DNA from: Zymoseptoria tritici IPO323
Lineage: Eukaryota; Ascomycota; Dothideomycetes; Mycosphaerellales; Mycosphaerellaceae
Length of the DNA stretch: 64,000 nucleotides
Reading direction: 5' to 3'
Assembly (NCBI RefSeq): GCF_000219625.1
Contig: NC_018213.1
Span: forward strand, 1,792,055-1,856,054
Shown here: in pieces, positions 21,401 to 33,568 of the stretch
How the letters are laid out: the number at the start of each line of letters is the position of its first letter
Position numbering within the stretch: position 1 is the stretch's first letter
Program-made: the position numbers and the translations under genes
The notes under the pieces: model-generated
Told to the model about the DNA's origin: nothing
Database searches by the model: none
What the model saw: the letters and a program-made list of their open reading frames with translations, nothing else

Positions 21401-24400
21401 ACTCCAAGTTCCTAATCTACCGAGGCCAGGAGCCGCGACAGGTTCTACAAGACCCATGGCAAGCGATACATCCCGACGACCGGAACGAGTTCCTCCCTGC
21501 GTGGCACCGATCTCTGAGGACGAATCAGCAATTGCAGCAAAAAGTGCGCCTGCAGAGATTTGATGGCAGCTACCGTTGGTTCTATGTCAGGGCGGCTCCG
21601 CTCAAAGACAAGCGACAGAAAGTCGTACACTGGATCGGTACCATGATGGACTTTCACGAGCAACAGATTGCTGAGATCAACTCGGCTCGACAACAAGAGA
21701 CTGCGGCTTCGGAGGCCAAATATCGCACACTGGCCAACTCAAGTCCGCAGATTGTCTTTGCTGTCAATCGTGTCAAAGGCATCACTTTTTGCAATACTCA
21801 GTGGTTGCATTATTCCGGACAAACAGAAGCACAAGCTCTTGGCGTTGGGTTCATGGACTACGTACATCCAGACGATCTCGCTAAGTGTAGATTGCCATTG
21901 TTTGATGGCGACTCCAACACGCCGAACAACGTACCTACCAGTGTACCATCCGAGCCGAAGCGCACAGTCTCAATGTCGACCACGTCGGACGACTCGTCGG
22001 AGACCGAGAAGGGTGGCGGTTCACGGTCTGACTTCACGTCATCGCCAGTTGGACACATGCCGCAGCGACAATTGTCCGAGCTGGCCAGCGTTGGAATCTT
22101 GAAGGTCACTCGAGATGCAGATGGAAGGCCGTCGTATTCCACCGAGGTCCGGCTAAAGTCGAGGGACAATGACTACAGATGGCATTTGGTCCGGGTCCTC
22201 CGCGCCGAGCCCACTGTCCTGCCAAACGAAGAAGAGACGTGGTACGGGACATGCACCGATATCAACGACCACAAAACGCTCGAGCGTGACCTGAAGGAGA
22301 ACATGGATGAGAAGTCCAGATTCTTGAGCAACATGTCGCATGAGATACGTACTCCTCTGAACGGCATCACTGGTATGGTGAACTTCCTCATCGACAGCAG
22401 TCTAACTGCAGAGCAAATGGAACATGTCAATATCATCAGAGCTAGCACAGAAGGCCTGCGTGGATTGATCAACGACATTCTGGACTTGTCCAAAGCAGAG
22501 GCTGGCATGATTCAGCTGAGTATGGACTGGCTTTATGTTCGAGCCCTGATCGAAGAGGTCAATGACCTGACGTCTGCAATGGCCATCGACAAAGGCTTGG
22601 AACTCAACTACGTGGTCGAAGAGGATGTGCCACCACAAATCAAAGGCGATCGATTCCGCATTCGTCAGATTTTGCTCAATATTGTTGGCAACGCGATAAA
22701 GTTCACTCAGACTGGCGAGGTGTTCATCAGATGCTGTCTCCAGACTGGCACGGATGACCTGGAGGAGAATGAAGCATTCATCAATTTCGAGATCGTTGAT
22801 ACTGGGCGTGGCTTTACTGATCAGGAGGCGGAATATCTTTTCAAGCGTTTCAGCCAAATTGACGGCAGCAGCACTCGGCAGCATGGTGGAACAGGACTTG
22901 GTGAGTATTGAACGCGTCTGAAGGTTATTATCCATTTGACTGATCTGTCCCAGGCCTGGTAATCTCTAAGCAACTGGCCCAGCTCCATGGCGGTGACATG
23001 AGCGCCAGAGGTGTGCCCGGAAAAGGATCAACATTCACCATCGCAATCAAGACGACATTACCATCGAAGATCGACGCGCCGCCTCCACCCACACCTGGTA
23101 TTACGAGGGTAACGTCAATCGATGCATCTCCGGGCGCTTTCATATCTTCCACGATGCCACAGATGACGAAAGTGCCGTCAATTCCAGAGTTACCTATTGC
23201 CAAACAGTGGGCCAAGTTCGCCCCCGAGGTCACTCAATCTCCACCGATCTACTTGCAGTCGCCGGGGAAAGAATCTCCCTCTGTGTCATCGGCCAGTTCG
23301 GATCCGTCTGTACGATCTGCTGCGCGGACTGCAAGTCTACGCTCGGAAGCATCGTCCGTCTCCTCGATAGCCGCGGACGTGGGCGCTGCCAACACGGCCA
23401 TGAATCTGTCGTTGCCAAAAGAAGGCCACTCGTTCCGCTCGGAGGGATCAAACGAGAGTACTCCGGATGCTTCCGATAAGAACGCGAAGAATATGCTGTC
23501 TCTCCCTGGAGCTGCTTTGGTGCCTCCAATGTTCTCCATACTGGTCATCGCCCCGCTAAAGTACAGTAGGGAGGCTACAGTGCGCCACATCGACATGACA
23601 CTACCAGGCAACATTCCGCACCAGATCACTGCGCGTGAAAGTTTTGAAGAGTGCCGCGCTATGCTTGGAGGCGAGGATCCGGTCATCTTCACCCATATTG
23701 TGGTTGTTCTCCAAGAGATCGATGAGATCATCGCCTTGATGAATGAAGTATTCGCACCGAAGACATCATCCACGGCCATCGTGCTCATCACGGACCTCGC
23801 GCAACGTCGCAAGATCATGGAGCAAGCACCGAACTACGACTACGAGGCCCTCGTCGCCAACAGACGCCTTCGCTTTATCTTCAAGCCTCTGAAGCCGTCC
23901 CGCTTCGGCCTCATCTTCGACCCACAACAGGAACGCGAGCAATCCCTCGACCGCAACCAAGACAGCGCGCAACAAGTCGCCGTCAATCAAAAGCAAGTTT
24001 TTGAAGAACTCTCCGCCCGGCTGGGCAACCAGGACAAACGCGTCCTTCTCGTTGAAGACAACAAAGTCAACCAAATGGTCATCCTCAAATTCCTCGCCAA
24101 AGTCTCCATCAAAGCCGATACCGCCCTCGACGGCGTGCAGTGCACAGACAAAGTTTTTGCCAAACCTCATGGAACGTACTCCATTATCCTGTGCGACTTA
24201 CACATGCCGAACAAAGACGGATACCAAACGTGCAAGGAGATCCGCAAGTGGGAGAGGAAGAATAAGCACCCTCACCTCCCAATCATCGCGCTGTCGGCGA
24301 ATGTATTGGGCGATGTGTACCAAAAGTGTGTCGACGCGGGGTTCAATAGTTACATGACGAAACCGGTGGACTTCAAGGAGTTGAGTCAGGTGTTGATGAG

Positions 24401-24485
24401 TTTTATGGACCCGAAGGATCCGAGCAAGCCGCATGAGTTGATGCGATTGAAGAGGGAGAAGTCAACTATTGGGGCCGCGCGCTGA
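18412..24485 (+). CDS. hybrid histidine kinase with PAS domains and C-terminal receiver
   Basis: Exons 18412-22900 and 22954-24485 (53 nt intron, join G|GC in the GTGLGL motif), 2006 aa. The first 270 residues are disordered. A GAF-like block follows (LYDLVLQLNSEPGMEQWW, residues about 280-700 with insertions). Two PAS/PAC regions lie at about 966-1085 and 1100-1280. HisKA has phospho-acceptor His near 1309 in NMSHEIRTPLNG. The HATPase has N box NIVGNAIKFT, DTGRGF and GGTGLGLVISKQL. The receiver from about 1858 has DD-type LLVEDNKVNQ, phospho-acceptor Asp near 1910 in LCDLHMPNKDG, and Lys near 1964 in MTKPVD. It would autophosphorylate and relay phosphate via Ypd1 to response regulators. No membrane segment, so cytosolic. 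The signal and exact fungal HHK class are not assigned. Confidence 0.95.
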
Positions 24486-26252
24486 GTGGAAAAGGCGAGA
24501 GTGCGGGAGGTTGCTTTGCATGCACTCTGTGCGCCGAATCGCATTTTTATTTTGGAGTTTGAGCGGGATTGAGAAGCGACTTTCTGTGTGTACCACTACT
24601 ACCACCATCATCGTTATGGATGCAAGAGAATGGCGACGGCGCGAACTGTGGACTACAGCGGCATAGACGGTCTGGTGGCATTGTCCATTGGCGCTCTTTT
24701 CTGATGGAGCAATTGGGCGAGTGGGAGGCTCCTAGGATAGGAGTCTAATTTCGGTTCGTTCAGACGAAGACCTAGTATGATTCCCCTGTACTTCTATACG
24801 GAAACATGTTACTTTACGGAGAGTCAAAGATCATGCTCTTCATTTTTACCTTAAGCAGCTCGACTTGCTGTATACTGAATTAGTGTATAGCCTGAGACAT
24901 CGTACGCGGTCTCTGCTTGTCATTCTATCTTCTGTCTTTCGAAAATGCTTCAACCTTTATGAACGTCGCCGCCGTCCACCCAACCACCGAATGGTCACCG
25001 AGAGCCAGCTGGAGGGACGGGAGGGCGGAGATTGGAGCTTAGTAAGCAGGTGTGCCGTTGTCTCCACATCGTAAATCCGATAAAGGCATGTACCTCTCCG
25101 CCTCCTGTGCTGCATCTTCCTCCAGTCCGTCGCCTCATTCGCGGCGCATGTACTGCGTTATCGAATATTTACTGCCTTTGGAAGCAGCTGCGACCCCATT
25201 GACCGAGACACGGGATGAGTGGCATGAATGAACGCGGCCACGGACTCGAACACCGAATCAGTCCCACAGCCATGTACATCCAGCCTTGTCGATCATCGCC
25301 ATCGCAAAGCTGCAATTGTTGTGAGCCGCCGCAAGAGCTCGCGCGCTCCGTTCTGAGCCAGCATGGAAGACTCACGGGCTCCGCCTCGTCTGCTGAGTAC
25401 CTCAGAGCTTGGTCCGGAGATCCTTTTCGTTCAGAGAAGGTCGGCGCTTTCCACGATGGAGGTAGATCTCCACGGTCTGTCCATCACCATGTGTGCTCTT
25501 CGAGCGCGAGCTCCACAGGAGATGCTGGCCGCCGCTCACATGCATGCCAGCCGCCTTTCTCCTGCGACGACAACTCGATGAAAAAGGTGGCGGCTGGGAT
25601 CTAAGCACCATTGCAAGATCTGTGTCTCCGCGCTCGGGGTAACGTAAGAGTCCGAGCACCTCGAAGTGCAGAGCTTGTGGATCTCCTTCGTTCCTCCGGA
25701 CTGCACGCCATCCAACGCCATGTGCAAGGCATTAAAAGCTACACAAGCTGCGAGATCCCCATCATACTCGGTCATCACCAGCCAGAAACAAAGATGGACA
25801 ACGCCATCCCTTCGTTACGCATAAGACGATGTGGATCGGTCTTTGTTCAAGCTGGCGCTACGATCGAAGCCATCTGCCAACACACTTGGTCCGCGGAGAG
25901 GTACGACATGTTTTCGATAGTAAGAAAGGTCGTTGCCACCCGGATTTGGCTGAGATGCTGTGGCCTAGTGCTCCGCGACGTCTGGTATGGTGCCGCTTTC
26001 AAGAGATTGATGGAGGACAAGATGGTGCGTATTCCCTTTCGAGATGTCGGTGTTGGCAGCATCCGATGGCGAACTGCTTTGGAGAGCGCGTTGTTGGAGC
26101 GTATATATTGACGCTCTCCTTCATCACACTCTCTCATCAAGTAGCCTTTCTGAAGCATCCGACCACCAGTCAACAAGCAGAGTCACAAGTCAGATATCCA
26201 GCTTGATGAACACTGTTGTTACAGTTTGACATCACCCTCTACCACAGTCAAG
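24486..26252. other. intergenic, 1.77 kb
   Basis: Several overlapping frames up to 166 codons on both strands, none with recognisable domains or steady codon use. TATATATT at 26102-26109 is a plausible TATA box for the secreted-protein gene 150 bp downstream. Confidence 0.5.
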
Positions 26253-26921
26253 ATGTACTCTGCAGTCACCGCCCTTGGCCTCCTCTCTCTCCTCCTCCGC
26301 CTCGCCGCCGGCAGCCCAACCTCACCAGCGGCCCACACCACCAAACTCGTCACCTTCGAGGACGCACCCGTATCCACCAACCCTCTTTCCGTCCTCTTGC
26401 CTGAAGTCAACCCTGTCGGCAACTACAATGGCCTCTCCTGGTCAGGCTTCGTATTCGCCGGCGGCCAGGGGCCCATCGTGACCGGCGTCATTCCCCACTC
26501 GGGCAGCCACTTCGCTGGCTATGGTTTAGGCAGTGGAGCGCAGGGTCTCTTTGGCGCCGCAGTGCTCACCCCCTTGCCGCCTTACAAGACCTTCTCGATG
26601 ACATCGCTGTACTTCGGATGCGTTGCCAACACTGTGGTGGCGGTGCCCGGCGCCGTGGTGGGCATACCCGCGCCCTGCCAGGTCGCGTTCATCGCTTACC
26701 TACCTGGGGACGCTACGCCGCGATACGAGGTACCGGAATCGTTTGGAGTGATGAATTCCCCGACGATGAAGATGACGCAGGCAAAGTTTACCGGAGAGCA
26801 ATTGGCCGGGGTCGAGAGGGTAGAGATTGTGGTGTACGACAATGGACTCCCTGACGGGTCGGTGGTGGCGGCGTTGAGTGCGCTTTTGGTGGACGATGTG
26901 GCGTATACGCTGAACATGTAG
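26253..26921 (+). CDS. small secreted protein of unknown function
   Basis: Single exon, 222 aa, ATG at 26253 chosen because the signal peptide MYSAVTALGLLSLLLRLAAG starts there. The mature part is rich in Gly, Pro and Val, with phrases GLSWSGFVFAGGQGP, HFAGYGLGSGAQG and an apparent beta-sandwich-like pattern. Only two cysteines remain after the signal peptide (YFGC and PAPC), which could form one disulfide. No catalytic motif. Similar-looking secreted orphans occur in plant-associated and saprotrophic ascomycetes. An effector-like or wall-associated role is only inference. A TATA box lies about 145 bp upstream. Confidence 0.75.
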   Translation: MYSAVTALGLLSLLLRLAAGSPTSPAAHTTKLVTFEDAPVSTNPLSVLLPEVNPVGNYNGLSWSGFVFAGGQGPIVTGVIPHSGSHFAGYGLGSGAQGLFGAAVLTPLPPYKTFSMTSLYFGCVANTVVAVPGAVVGIPAPCQVAFIAYLPGDATPRYEVPESFGVMNSPTMKMTQAKFTGEQLAGVERVEIVVYDNGLPDGSVVAALSALLVDDVAYTLNM

Positions 26922-27500
26922 TGAATGAGGTGGTGGTGAGGGTGGCGGTGGAAAATTTTGTTCGATGATGAGCACACGAATAAGGGTGGGCATGACTACT
27001 TACGACCGGAACGGATGGAAGCAAAGAACCTTTATCCATGTGGCTCCCACGATGCTCTGTCACATTCCCTTGGAGAAATCGTACCTACCTTGTGTAGCAA
27101 AATTAACACCACATGGTATTGAGACTTGGTTTGTTGGTGCCTGAGGCACGAGTGCTTAGTCATCCCCCCCTCGTCGCCTGCATACTGGACGTTCCTTCTT
27201 CTTCCTTCCTTCTAGACAGATAGGCAGACATCCACATATCCACATATCGGACCATAAGGTACTTCCAGTCCAAAGACCAAGTCACTTCAACTCTGCTACG
27301 ATTCTTGTTACTAACCGCATTGATTATTTGCACTTTCGCGTGATGCACGCTAACAGCGTAAGAAGCCTCGACGATCACTACAGCCGGACAATGACGTTCG
27401 TCGACATCGTGTCCTTCGATCATCACTAGCGAACCGCTCTTGACCTGACGCGAAGCCCGGGAGCAGGGGGCTTGTTGGCACGGTTCCAACACTGTGGGAT
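26922..27500. other. intergenic
   Basis: 579 bp between the secreted-protein gene and the carboxylesterase. Nothing recognisable. Confidence 0.5.
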
Positions 27501-29642
27501 ATGGCAAATACCGGCACAATGCTACTCCTCAGCTTCTTTTTCTTGCCCGTCGTGTCCGGTGCCACGCCAGCAATGTTCCGTCCAGCGGTATACTCCGAAG
27601 CGATCCGCCGCGTGGCCGGCCAAGATGCCTTCCTGTACTCGAACGCCTCGAACGCTGTGGTCGACCTGGGCTATGCAGTCTATCAAGGATCTCACAATTC
27701 AAGTGTAAACATCACAGCGTTCAAAGGGTGCTGTGTCTACGACTGATTACATGCAAAACCACGTTCCTTGCTGATCCCTTAGCAGCATTCGCTATGCCGA
27801 ACCTCCAACAGGACGTTTGAGATGGCAGGCTCCTCAGCCGCCGAGGGTCAATCGGACGGAAACCCTCCCAGCACTCGAATATGCACAACAGTGCCCTCAG
27901 AGCAACAGAAGAATGGCAGAGTTTCAAGTCACTAATCAAACGGGAGCCTCAGAAGACTGTCTATTCTTAAACGTGTGGGCACCGACCAGCGCCACAGCTG
28001 GTGCTCTGCCCGTCTTCCTCTGGATACATGGTCAGTCCAAAGTTCGGCCCCTTCTGGAATACCGAGATCTGACACCGTCCCCGAAGGTGGCGGGTATGGC
28101 GAGGCAGACAGCGAGCCAGCTGATATGTCGTATCTGATCAACACGAACGAAAACGCCTTCATCGCCGTTTCGATTGCATATCGAGTGAGTCTAATGGCGT
28201 TCGTTGTGTTATGCTCAGCCTGACGTTAAGTATCCATAGCTCGGCGCCTTTGGCTTCCTTTCATCTGATGAGGTTCACCGAAAAGGAGTCGTCAATGCTG
28301 GCCTACTGGACCAGCAACTAGCCCTTGTGTGGCTAAAGCAATACATACACCTCTTCGGAGGAGATCCGGACAGAATTACAATAGGAGGTCTTAGTGCGGG
28401 CGGTGGCTCGGCCATGCTCCACGGCATGGCATATGGAGGCTCTCTCGGAGACCAGCTGTTTGGCAACTTATTCGCGGCGTCACCGTACCTGCCGGCGCAA
28501 TATCGCTACAACGACTGGGTCCCCACACAGGCATACTTCGCATTCGCCGCTCAGCTCGGTTGTGATAGCAGACAGCCTGTGGGAACGGCCGCTCCGATCT
28601 TCGAATGTCTGATTGGCCAGTCTATGCAGGCGGTCATCAATGCAAGCGCAACAATTTCTCAGTCTGGCGTGCCCGGAGAGTGGGCTTTTGCACCCGTCAC
28701 TGACGGCGCTTTCGTACAAGATACACCGACTCGACATCTAGGACGTAAACAGGTACGAGCGAGCATCTTACTATGATTCCAGTACTCGCTGATCGATTTT
28801 GGTCGGGCAGATGAATGGCAGGAATCTGCTAGTAGGTAATAACGCAGAAGAGGGCCATGACTATACGCCGCAGAACATTGAGACCGAGTCCGACCTCCTC
28901 GACTATCTTCACCTTTCGTTTCCAATGTTCTCGGAGAACGACATTGCCAAAGTCCTGCACTATTACCCTAGCAGCAATGCATCCGTCGACCCGCATGCAC
29001 AACTCTTTGCTACGAACGGTGATAGCGGGCCAACTGCCATCAATCAAAGCGCACTGGCAACTGGCCAACAGCAGCGTGCAAACAATATCCACGCGGAAGC
29101 GGTTTTCGTGAGTATGGGAACACACTTATTGATGTACCGCGAGACTAATGGATCCGAAGATTTGCCCAACCTACTGGATGGCCGAGGCTTACTCGCCAAA
29201 CGGAGGCGAGACATTTAAATATCAATTCTCTGTCCCACCCGCTGTACACGCTGCGGATGCCAGCGCTTATTTCAGCCCGCTGGATGCGCCACCATACCGC
29301 CCCAGCCTTCGCCTGGCCTTCCAGAAGATCTTGGGAAACTTCATTGTCAATTCGAACCCGTCGATCTCGGGAGCAGACTACACGAATCGCAACCCAAATG
29401 CGGGACCGGTTCATCCGGCCGGCTCGTGGCCGCCTTACAGCATCGCGGAGCCCTACCAGCTTGATATCAACACCACATGTGGAATGGGCAAGACTCAGAA
29501 TCCATTCTTCCCGGAGCTGGAGGTCTGCTCCGGCTCAGGCACTTATAACGACTTCCGCTTAGTGAACGCCTATACATGGGAAGGAGGAAGAGGCACGCGG
29601 TGCGACTTTTGGCGAGCCATGGGAGATATTGTTCCTTGCTAA
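27501..29642 (+). CDS. secreted type-B carboxylesterase/lipase
   Basis: Six exons: 27501-27727, 27786-28030, 28087-28184, 28240-28752, 28811-29107 and 29160-29642, giving 620 aa. A signal peptide of about 20 residues precedes the alpha/beta-hydrolase fold. Family marks are FKGIRYAEPPTGRLRW, SEDCLFLNVWAP and FLWIHGGGYG (oxyanion hole). The nucleophile Ser242 sits in GGLSAGG (Leu instead of the usual Glu before Ser). The acid is Glu375 in NNAEEG and the His is His490 in PAVHAADAS. Many NxS/T sites fit secretion. It would hydrolyse carboxylic esters. It lies 7 bp from the convergent P450 stop, so it may belong to the neighbouring metabolite cluster or simply border it. Exon joins are all in phase. 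The first donor (GTGCTG) is weak. Confidence 0.88.
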
Positions 29643-29648
29643 GGAAAA

Positions 29649-31418
29649 TTACGCCAGTCGACTGGTCAGTGCGACGTCAACGCCTTCGATCTTTGCAAAC
29701 CAATAGCTGATAACTGTTCCGTTCTTCTTGGGGTCAATGAAGCTTGCGTCGAAGTTCCGTACAAACGATGCAGTATACTTGTAAGCCTCGACAAGCGCTA
29801 GGTTCTTGCCAATACATCCTCGAGAGCCTCTCCCGAACTTTCCCAGTCAGCATTCAAGTCTGTCGATGGAAGCCATTCGCTGGAGACTTACAGTCATCAA
29901 GCTTGATTCTAAAGTGAAACTCGAATCGCCACCACCTCCAGCATTTTGCTCCATCCACCTTTGCGGCGTCCATGCATCTGCATCGGAGCCGAAGACGTCA
30001 ACGGACCGATTGACAGCTGCGGCACTGACACTGATACTGACGCCAGGGGGGATGAGTTGATCTCTGATCGTGGTCCCGGACTTGAGAGACTCTCTAGGCA
30101 GCTGGTATACGATTGAAGGCTGCCAAAACGTTAGGCACCTGTCCTATCCACGCGGTCGTGGGTCTGGAAGTTCTTTTCGAACTCACATGAAGTCGAAGAC
30201 TTTCCTGGACAACAGCGAAAAGGAAGGGTAACTTCGCCAAGTCCGTGTACCGGATCTCCTGTCCTGCACTAAGTTGAAGTCGTCTATGTTCAGCATCGAC
30301 TTCCCGCTGTAGACGGCAGTAATCACTCTGGTTCTCGATCAAGTACTTGATGGTAGCCATGATCAGAATCCCGGTGGTGTCCGCTCCAGCTCCCAGGACA
30401 TTTCCAATCTCCGACGCAACCTCCTCGTCCGAAACGGGTTTTCCGCCCCCATCGGACATGTTGAGAAAATGCTGCAGCAAATCTGGCCCTCGCGATATAC
30501 TGCTATGGCCACGTCTGCCATTCGCTACCGCGCCATCTATCCAGTCGCTGATGGCGCTGAAATTGGAGCCGAGCTTGGTCATGACCCAGAGGAAGTAGTA
30601 ATTGGAAAACCATCTGCTCTGGCCCGGGAGGTAGCCAACGTTGGCGTTTAGCCAGAAGCCCGTGTGATTGGAATCGATGATGTTATTCACATCTTCTCCC
30701 CGCTCAAGGAAACCTTTGAGATGGCCGAGAGCAAGGTTGCTGACCACCTCGTACGCAAAGAACATGGTCCAACGGTCGAGCCGAACCGGTCTGTTGTCCA
30801 TGACATGGCAATGAAGCTGCCGAAGACTCAAATCGACGACTTCATCGATCAGGTGCTCCATGGAGAGTATTGAGCTCATGGAGTAGGTCTTGAACACCCG
30901 TTTCCTGAGAAACTGATGGTCTTGATGGTTACGGGTCGCAAAGACGCTTTCGGTGCTTCCTATCCAGAGAAAGGGTGTGTGTCAACGTGGTTAGGTTGAG
31001 AGGATGTCAAGTCAACTCCTTACCAGCATACCTCCACGTATCATACCACGAAGTCTTGTCGATATCAGTACACCTCCTCTTGAAACCACCTTGCAGATCT
31101 TACCTTTTGGTATCTTGTATTGAATCCGTAAACTCTGCGGACGACCGCTTGATCGGTGATGCTGACTTCAGAAGGAGATATCCTGACCACTGGTCCATAT
31201 CGTTTGTGCAGGGCGATGATGTCTTGCATCCATCTGCCCTGAAAGTATTTCACATTCCTCCACGCGCCTGTTAGCGCTGCAATGCGAGGCCCTGGGATGG
31301 ACCTTAGAGGGGACCTGACGAGGCGAATGTATGCCAATAGCATGAGCGAACTTGTGGTAATGACACAGAACCAAATCAAGGGTTTCCCAGGGAACTCCTG
31401 CCCACTGTTGCTCAGCAT
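29649..31418 (-). CDS. cytochrome P450 monooxygenase
   Basis: Five exons: 31418-31104, 31054-31024, 30959-30187, 30119-29892 and 29837-29649, giving 511 aa. An N-terminal membrane anchor (IWFCVITTSSLMLLAYIRLV) is followed by the Pro-rich hinge RSIPGP. The I-helix is GAGADTTG (305-312), ExxR is ESLR (368-371) and the heme loop is FGRGSRGCIG with Cys457. The start at 31418 is the first ATG before the anchor; the open frame upstream lacks ATG. The 31 nt second exon was placed by frame and conserved sequence. It would be an ER-bound oxygenase tailoring the NRPS product. It shares a 185 bp divergent promoter with the adenylation enzyme, which suggests co-expression. Substrate unknown. Confidence 0.9.
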
Positions 31419-31603
31419 TTGGTCTCCTGCATGTACCGGCCAAAAGGGCGGAGCTTTGCAGGCTTCGAAGGTTGTGTACGAATAAAGCCTTCGAGGTCTC
31501 GCCGTTGTTACGTAGTCCGAGACGTATAGACTCGGCGCTTGTGCTTTGGTGATCGACTGATCGTCAATGGCCACGTCAGAGTGCAATTGCCTACCGGGGA
31601 CCG
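31419..31603. promoter_or_regulatory. 185 bp bidirectional promoter of the NRPS-type cluster
   Basis: The P450 ATG (31418, minus) and adenylation-enzyme ATG (31604, plus) face away from each other with only 185 bp between them. No operator could be named by eye. Confidence 0.5.
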
Positions 31604-33457
31604 ATGTTTACACTAGAAATTGCCTTTCGAGAGGCCGAGGGAAAGAGAGCTGTAATAGCTGACTTCTGTCGAGCTGAATGTATGGAAATGCTTCAAATCG
31701 ACTCTCAAACTCTTCATTCTGGCTTTGCGACTCCGACAAGAGCTCACATGAGGCAGCACATCCCCAGCTCTGTCTGCGCAGCGTCGGACGGGCATCGAAA
31801 TGCTCCGTTGACTTGCCACGAAGATGGTACCGGCTTGGAATTGTTATCGGAGACTCTCCCAGGCTTACTCAGACGTCGAGCGTCGATAGCACCCAATGCT
31901 CTGGCCATAGAAAGTTACATGTGCAAATGGACCTATTCACAATTGGAGAGAACCGTCTCTGGTACTGCCGAGATACTCGGAGATCAAGGTGTCCGCCCAG
32001 GGGACAACGTTGGCATATGTTTTCACCTCTCGCCGTGGGCCGTAGTCAGCATTCTGGCGAACATGAGGCTTGGGGCGGCTGTTGTACCGGTCGATCCACT
32101 TCATCCTTCTGCTCGGAGAGCGACTATGCTCCGGCAGGCAGGTGTAAAAAGGGTCCTTGTTGAAGAAAGTAGCTATGCTGAGGATATGATCAACTCTGGC
32201 TTCTTTGTGGTCGATATATCTGCCCTCGAGATCACTTCAGGCCTCGACAAAAAGGTAAAGCCTCTGGATACAGAACCTGATCCCAAAGACAAAGCATTTG
32301 TTGCGTTTACTTCGGGGTCAACTGGAACACCTAAGGGCATAATCCAGACGCACCAAGGAATTGTCACCGTATGCCAGGCGTTGGCGAATCAGCTGCACGT
32401 CACGTCTTCATCTCGAGTGGCTCAGTTCCATCCGTATATCTTCGATGTGGCTTTGATGGAGATTGGGATGTGCCTTGGTACTGGAGCGACGCTATGCATC
32501 TCCAAGAAGAAGGACATGATGCTTCCTTTGCCCGGAGAAGTCGGGTCGCAATTGACCGCATTCGGAATCACACATGTTACCATGTCGCCGACGATGCTGG
32601 AAACGATGGACCCTGGTGATGTGCCGACTGTCGAAGTGCTGAGCGTGATGGGCGAATCTCTGGGACGGCATGCCGTGGAACAGTGGGCGAGCACTGCCTC
32701 GAGGACCTTTTATCAGCTATGGGGGTGCACGGAAGCGACGATCCTGCAATCCATTACCACGGCCATCACCGCAACTCATGCACCACGAGATGTCGGACAA
32801 GCGATTGGCGATACTTGTCGTCTGTGGATAGTTGACCCAGCAAACGTAAATAAGCTAATGGCGGAGGCGGCAGCAGGAGAGCTCGTAGTCGAGAGTAGAG
32901 CCCTCGCAAGAGGATATATCAACCAGCCCGAAGACACCCTAAGGAGTTTCGTCGAAAGAGCCGATTGGATGGATGTCGCTTCTCGTGGCACGTTGTATAA
33001 AACAGGCGATCTTGCCCAGAAAGAAGCCGATGGTAGTATCACCTTCTTGGGCCGCCTGGACAGCCAGATGAACTACCACGGCGAGCGGATAGAGCTGGGC
33101 GAAATCAACTTCCATCTGGAACGAGGTCGGCCACCTGGAGTTCCTGCCTGCTTCTCTGACTTCGACGCACAAAGTCAGACCGTGGTGGGATTTTTGTGCA
33201 CAAGGGACACAGCGGAAACGCAGCCGCAAGAGCTAGTATTGTCCTGGAGTCGAGCCGGCGTGTCCAGGTGTGCGATGGAGCATCTCTCGCGGGATCTCGT
33301 TCGAAAGGGCGACCTTCCTCCGTACATGGTGCCTCACCTTTGGATTCCAATTCGTCACCGCCCCTTGACGATCTCGGGCAAGACGGACAGAACTCGTCTA
33401 AGGTCAATTGTGCGGAATTTGTCCACGAAGCAGCGTGACGAGTACAGCGTACACTGA
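31604..33457 (+). CDS. stand-alone adenylation-domain enzyme (NRPS-like ANL ligase)
   Basis: Single exon, 617 aa. Core motifs of NRPS adenylation domains: A3 FTSGSTGTPKG, A4 region HPYIFDVALMEIG with Asp at the amine-binding place, A5 YQLWGCTEAT, A7 LYKTGDLA, A8 GRLDSQMNYHGERIELGEI (the usual KLRG is NYHG), and A10 ISGKTDR with the catalytic Lys. No thiolation Ser motif and no condensation or reductase domain follow; the protein ends 18 residues after A10. The first 70 residues lack a domain. It would activate an amino acid as the adenylate and perhaps load the carrier of the neighbouring NRPS in trans. It converges on the NRPS gene (111 bp between stops). Confidence 0.88.
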   Translation: MFTLEIAFREAEGKRAVIADFCRAECMEMLQIDSQTLHSGFATPTRAHMRQHIPSSVCAASDGHRNAPLTCHEDGTGLELLSETLPGLLRRRASIAPNALAIESYMCKWTYSQLERTVSGTAEILGDQGVRPGDNVGICFHLSPWAVVSILANMRLGAAVVPVDPLHPSARRATMLRQAGVKRVLVEESSYAEDMINSGFFVVDISALEITSGLDKKVKPLDTEPDPKDKAFVAFTSGSTGTPKGIIQTHQGIVTVCQALANQLHVTSSSRVAQFHPYIFDVALMEIGMCLGTGATLCISKKKDMMLPLPGEVGSQLTAFGITHVTMSPTMLETMDPGDVPTVEVLSVMGESLGRHAVEQWASTASRTFYQLWGCTEATILQSITTAITATHAPRDVGQAIGDTCRLWIVDPANVNKLMAEAAAGELVVESRALARGYINQPEDTLRSFVERADWMDVASRGTLYKTGDLAQKEADGSITFLGRLDSQMNYHGERIELGEINFHLERGRPPGVPACFSDFDAQSQTVVGFLCTRDTAETQPQELVLSWSRAGVSRCAMEHLSRDLVRKGDLPPYMVPHLWIPIRHRPLTISGKTDRTRLRSIVRNLSTKQRDEYSVH

Positions 33458-33568
33458 GCATGAGATCAGGCGATGGGGTTCATACTTCTGCTTTTGACAA
33501 GACGCCTTAGATAGTCGTGAGGGTCGAATCGGCGACACGCCTAGACAGCCGTTCACGACTCCCTCGTC

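Noticed and set aside
25611..26206. Overlapping plus-strand frames of 166 and 125 codons
   Set aside because: Two different frames are open at once, neither shows family motifs or steady codon use, and one runs into the TATA region of the next gene.
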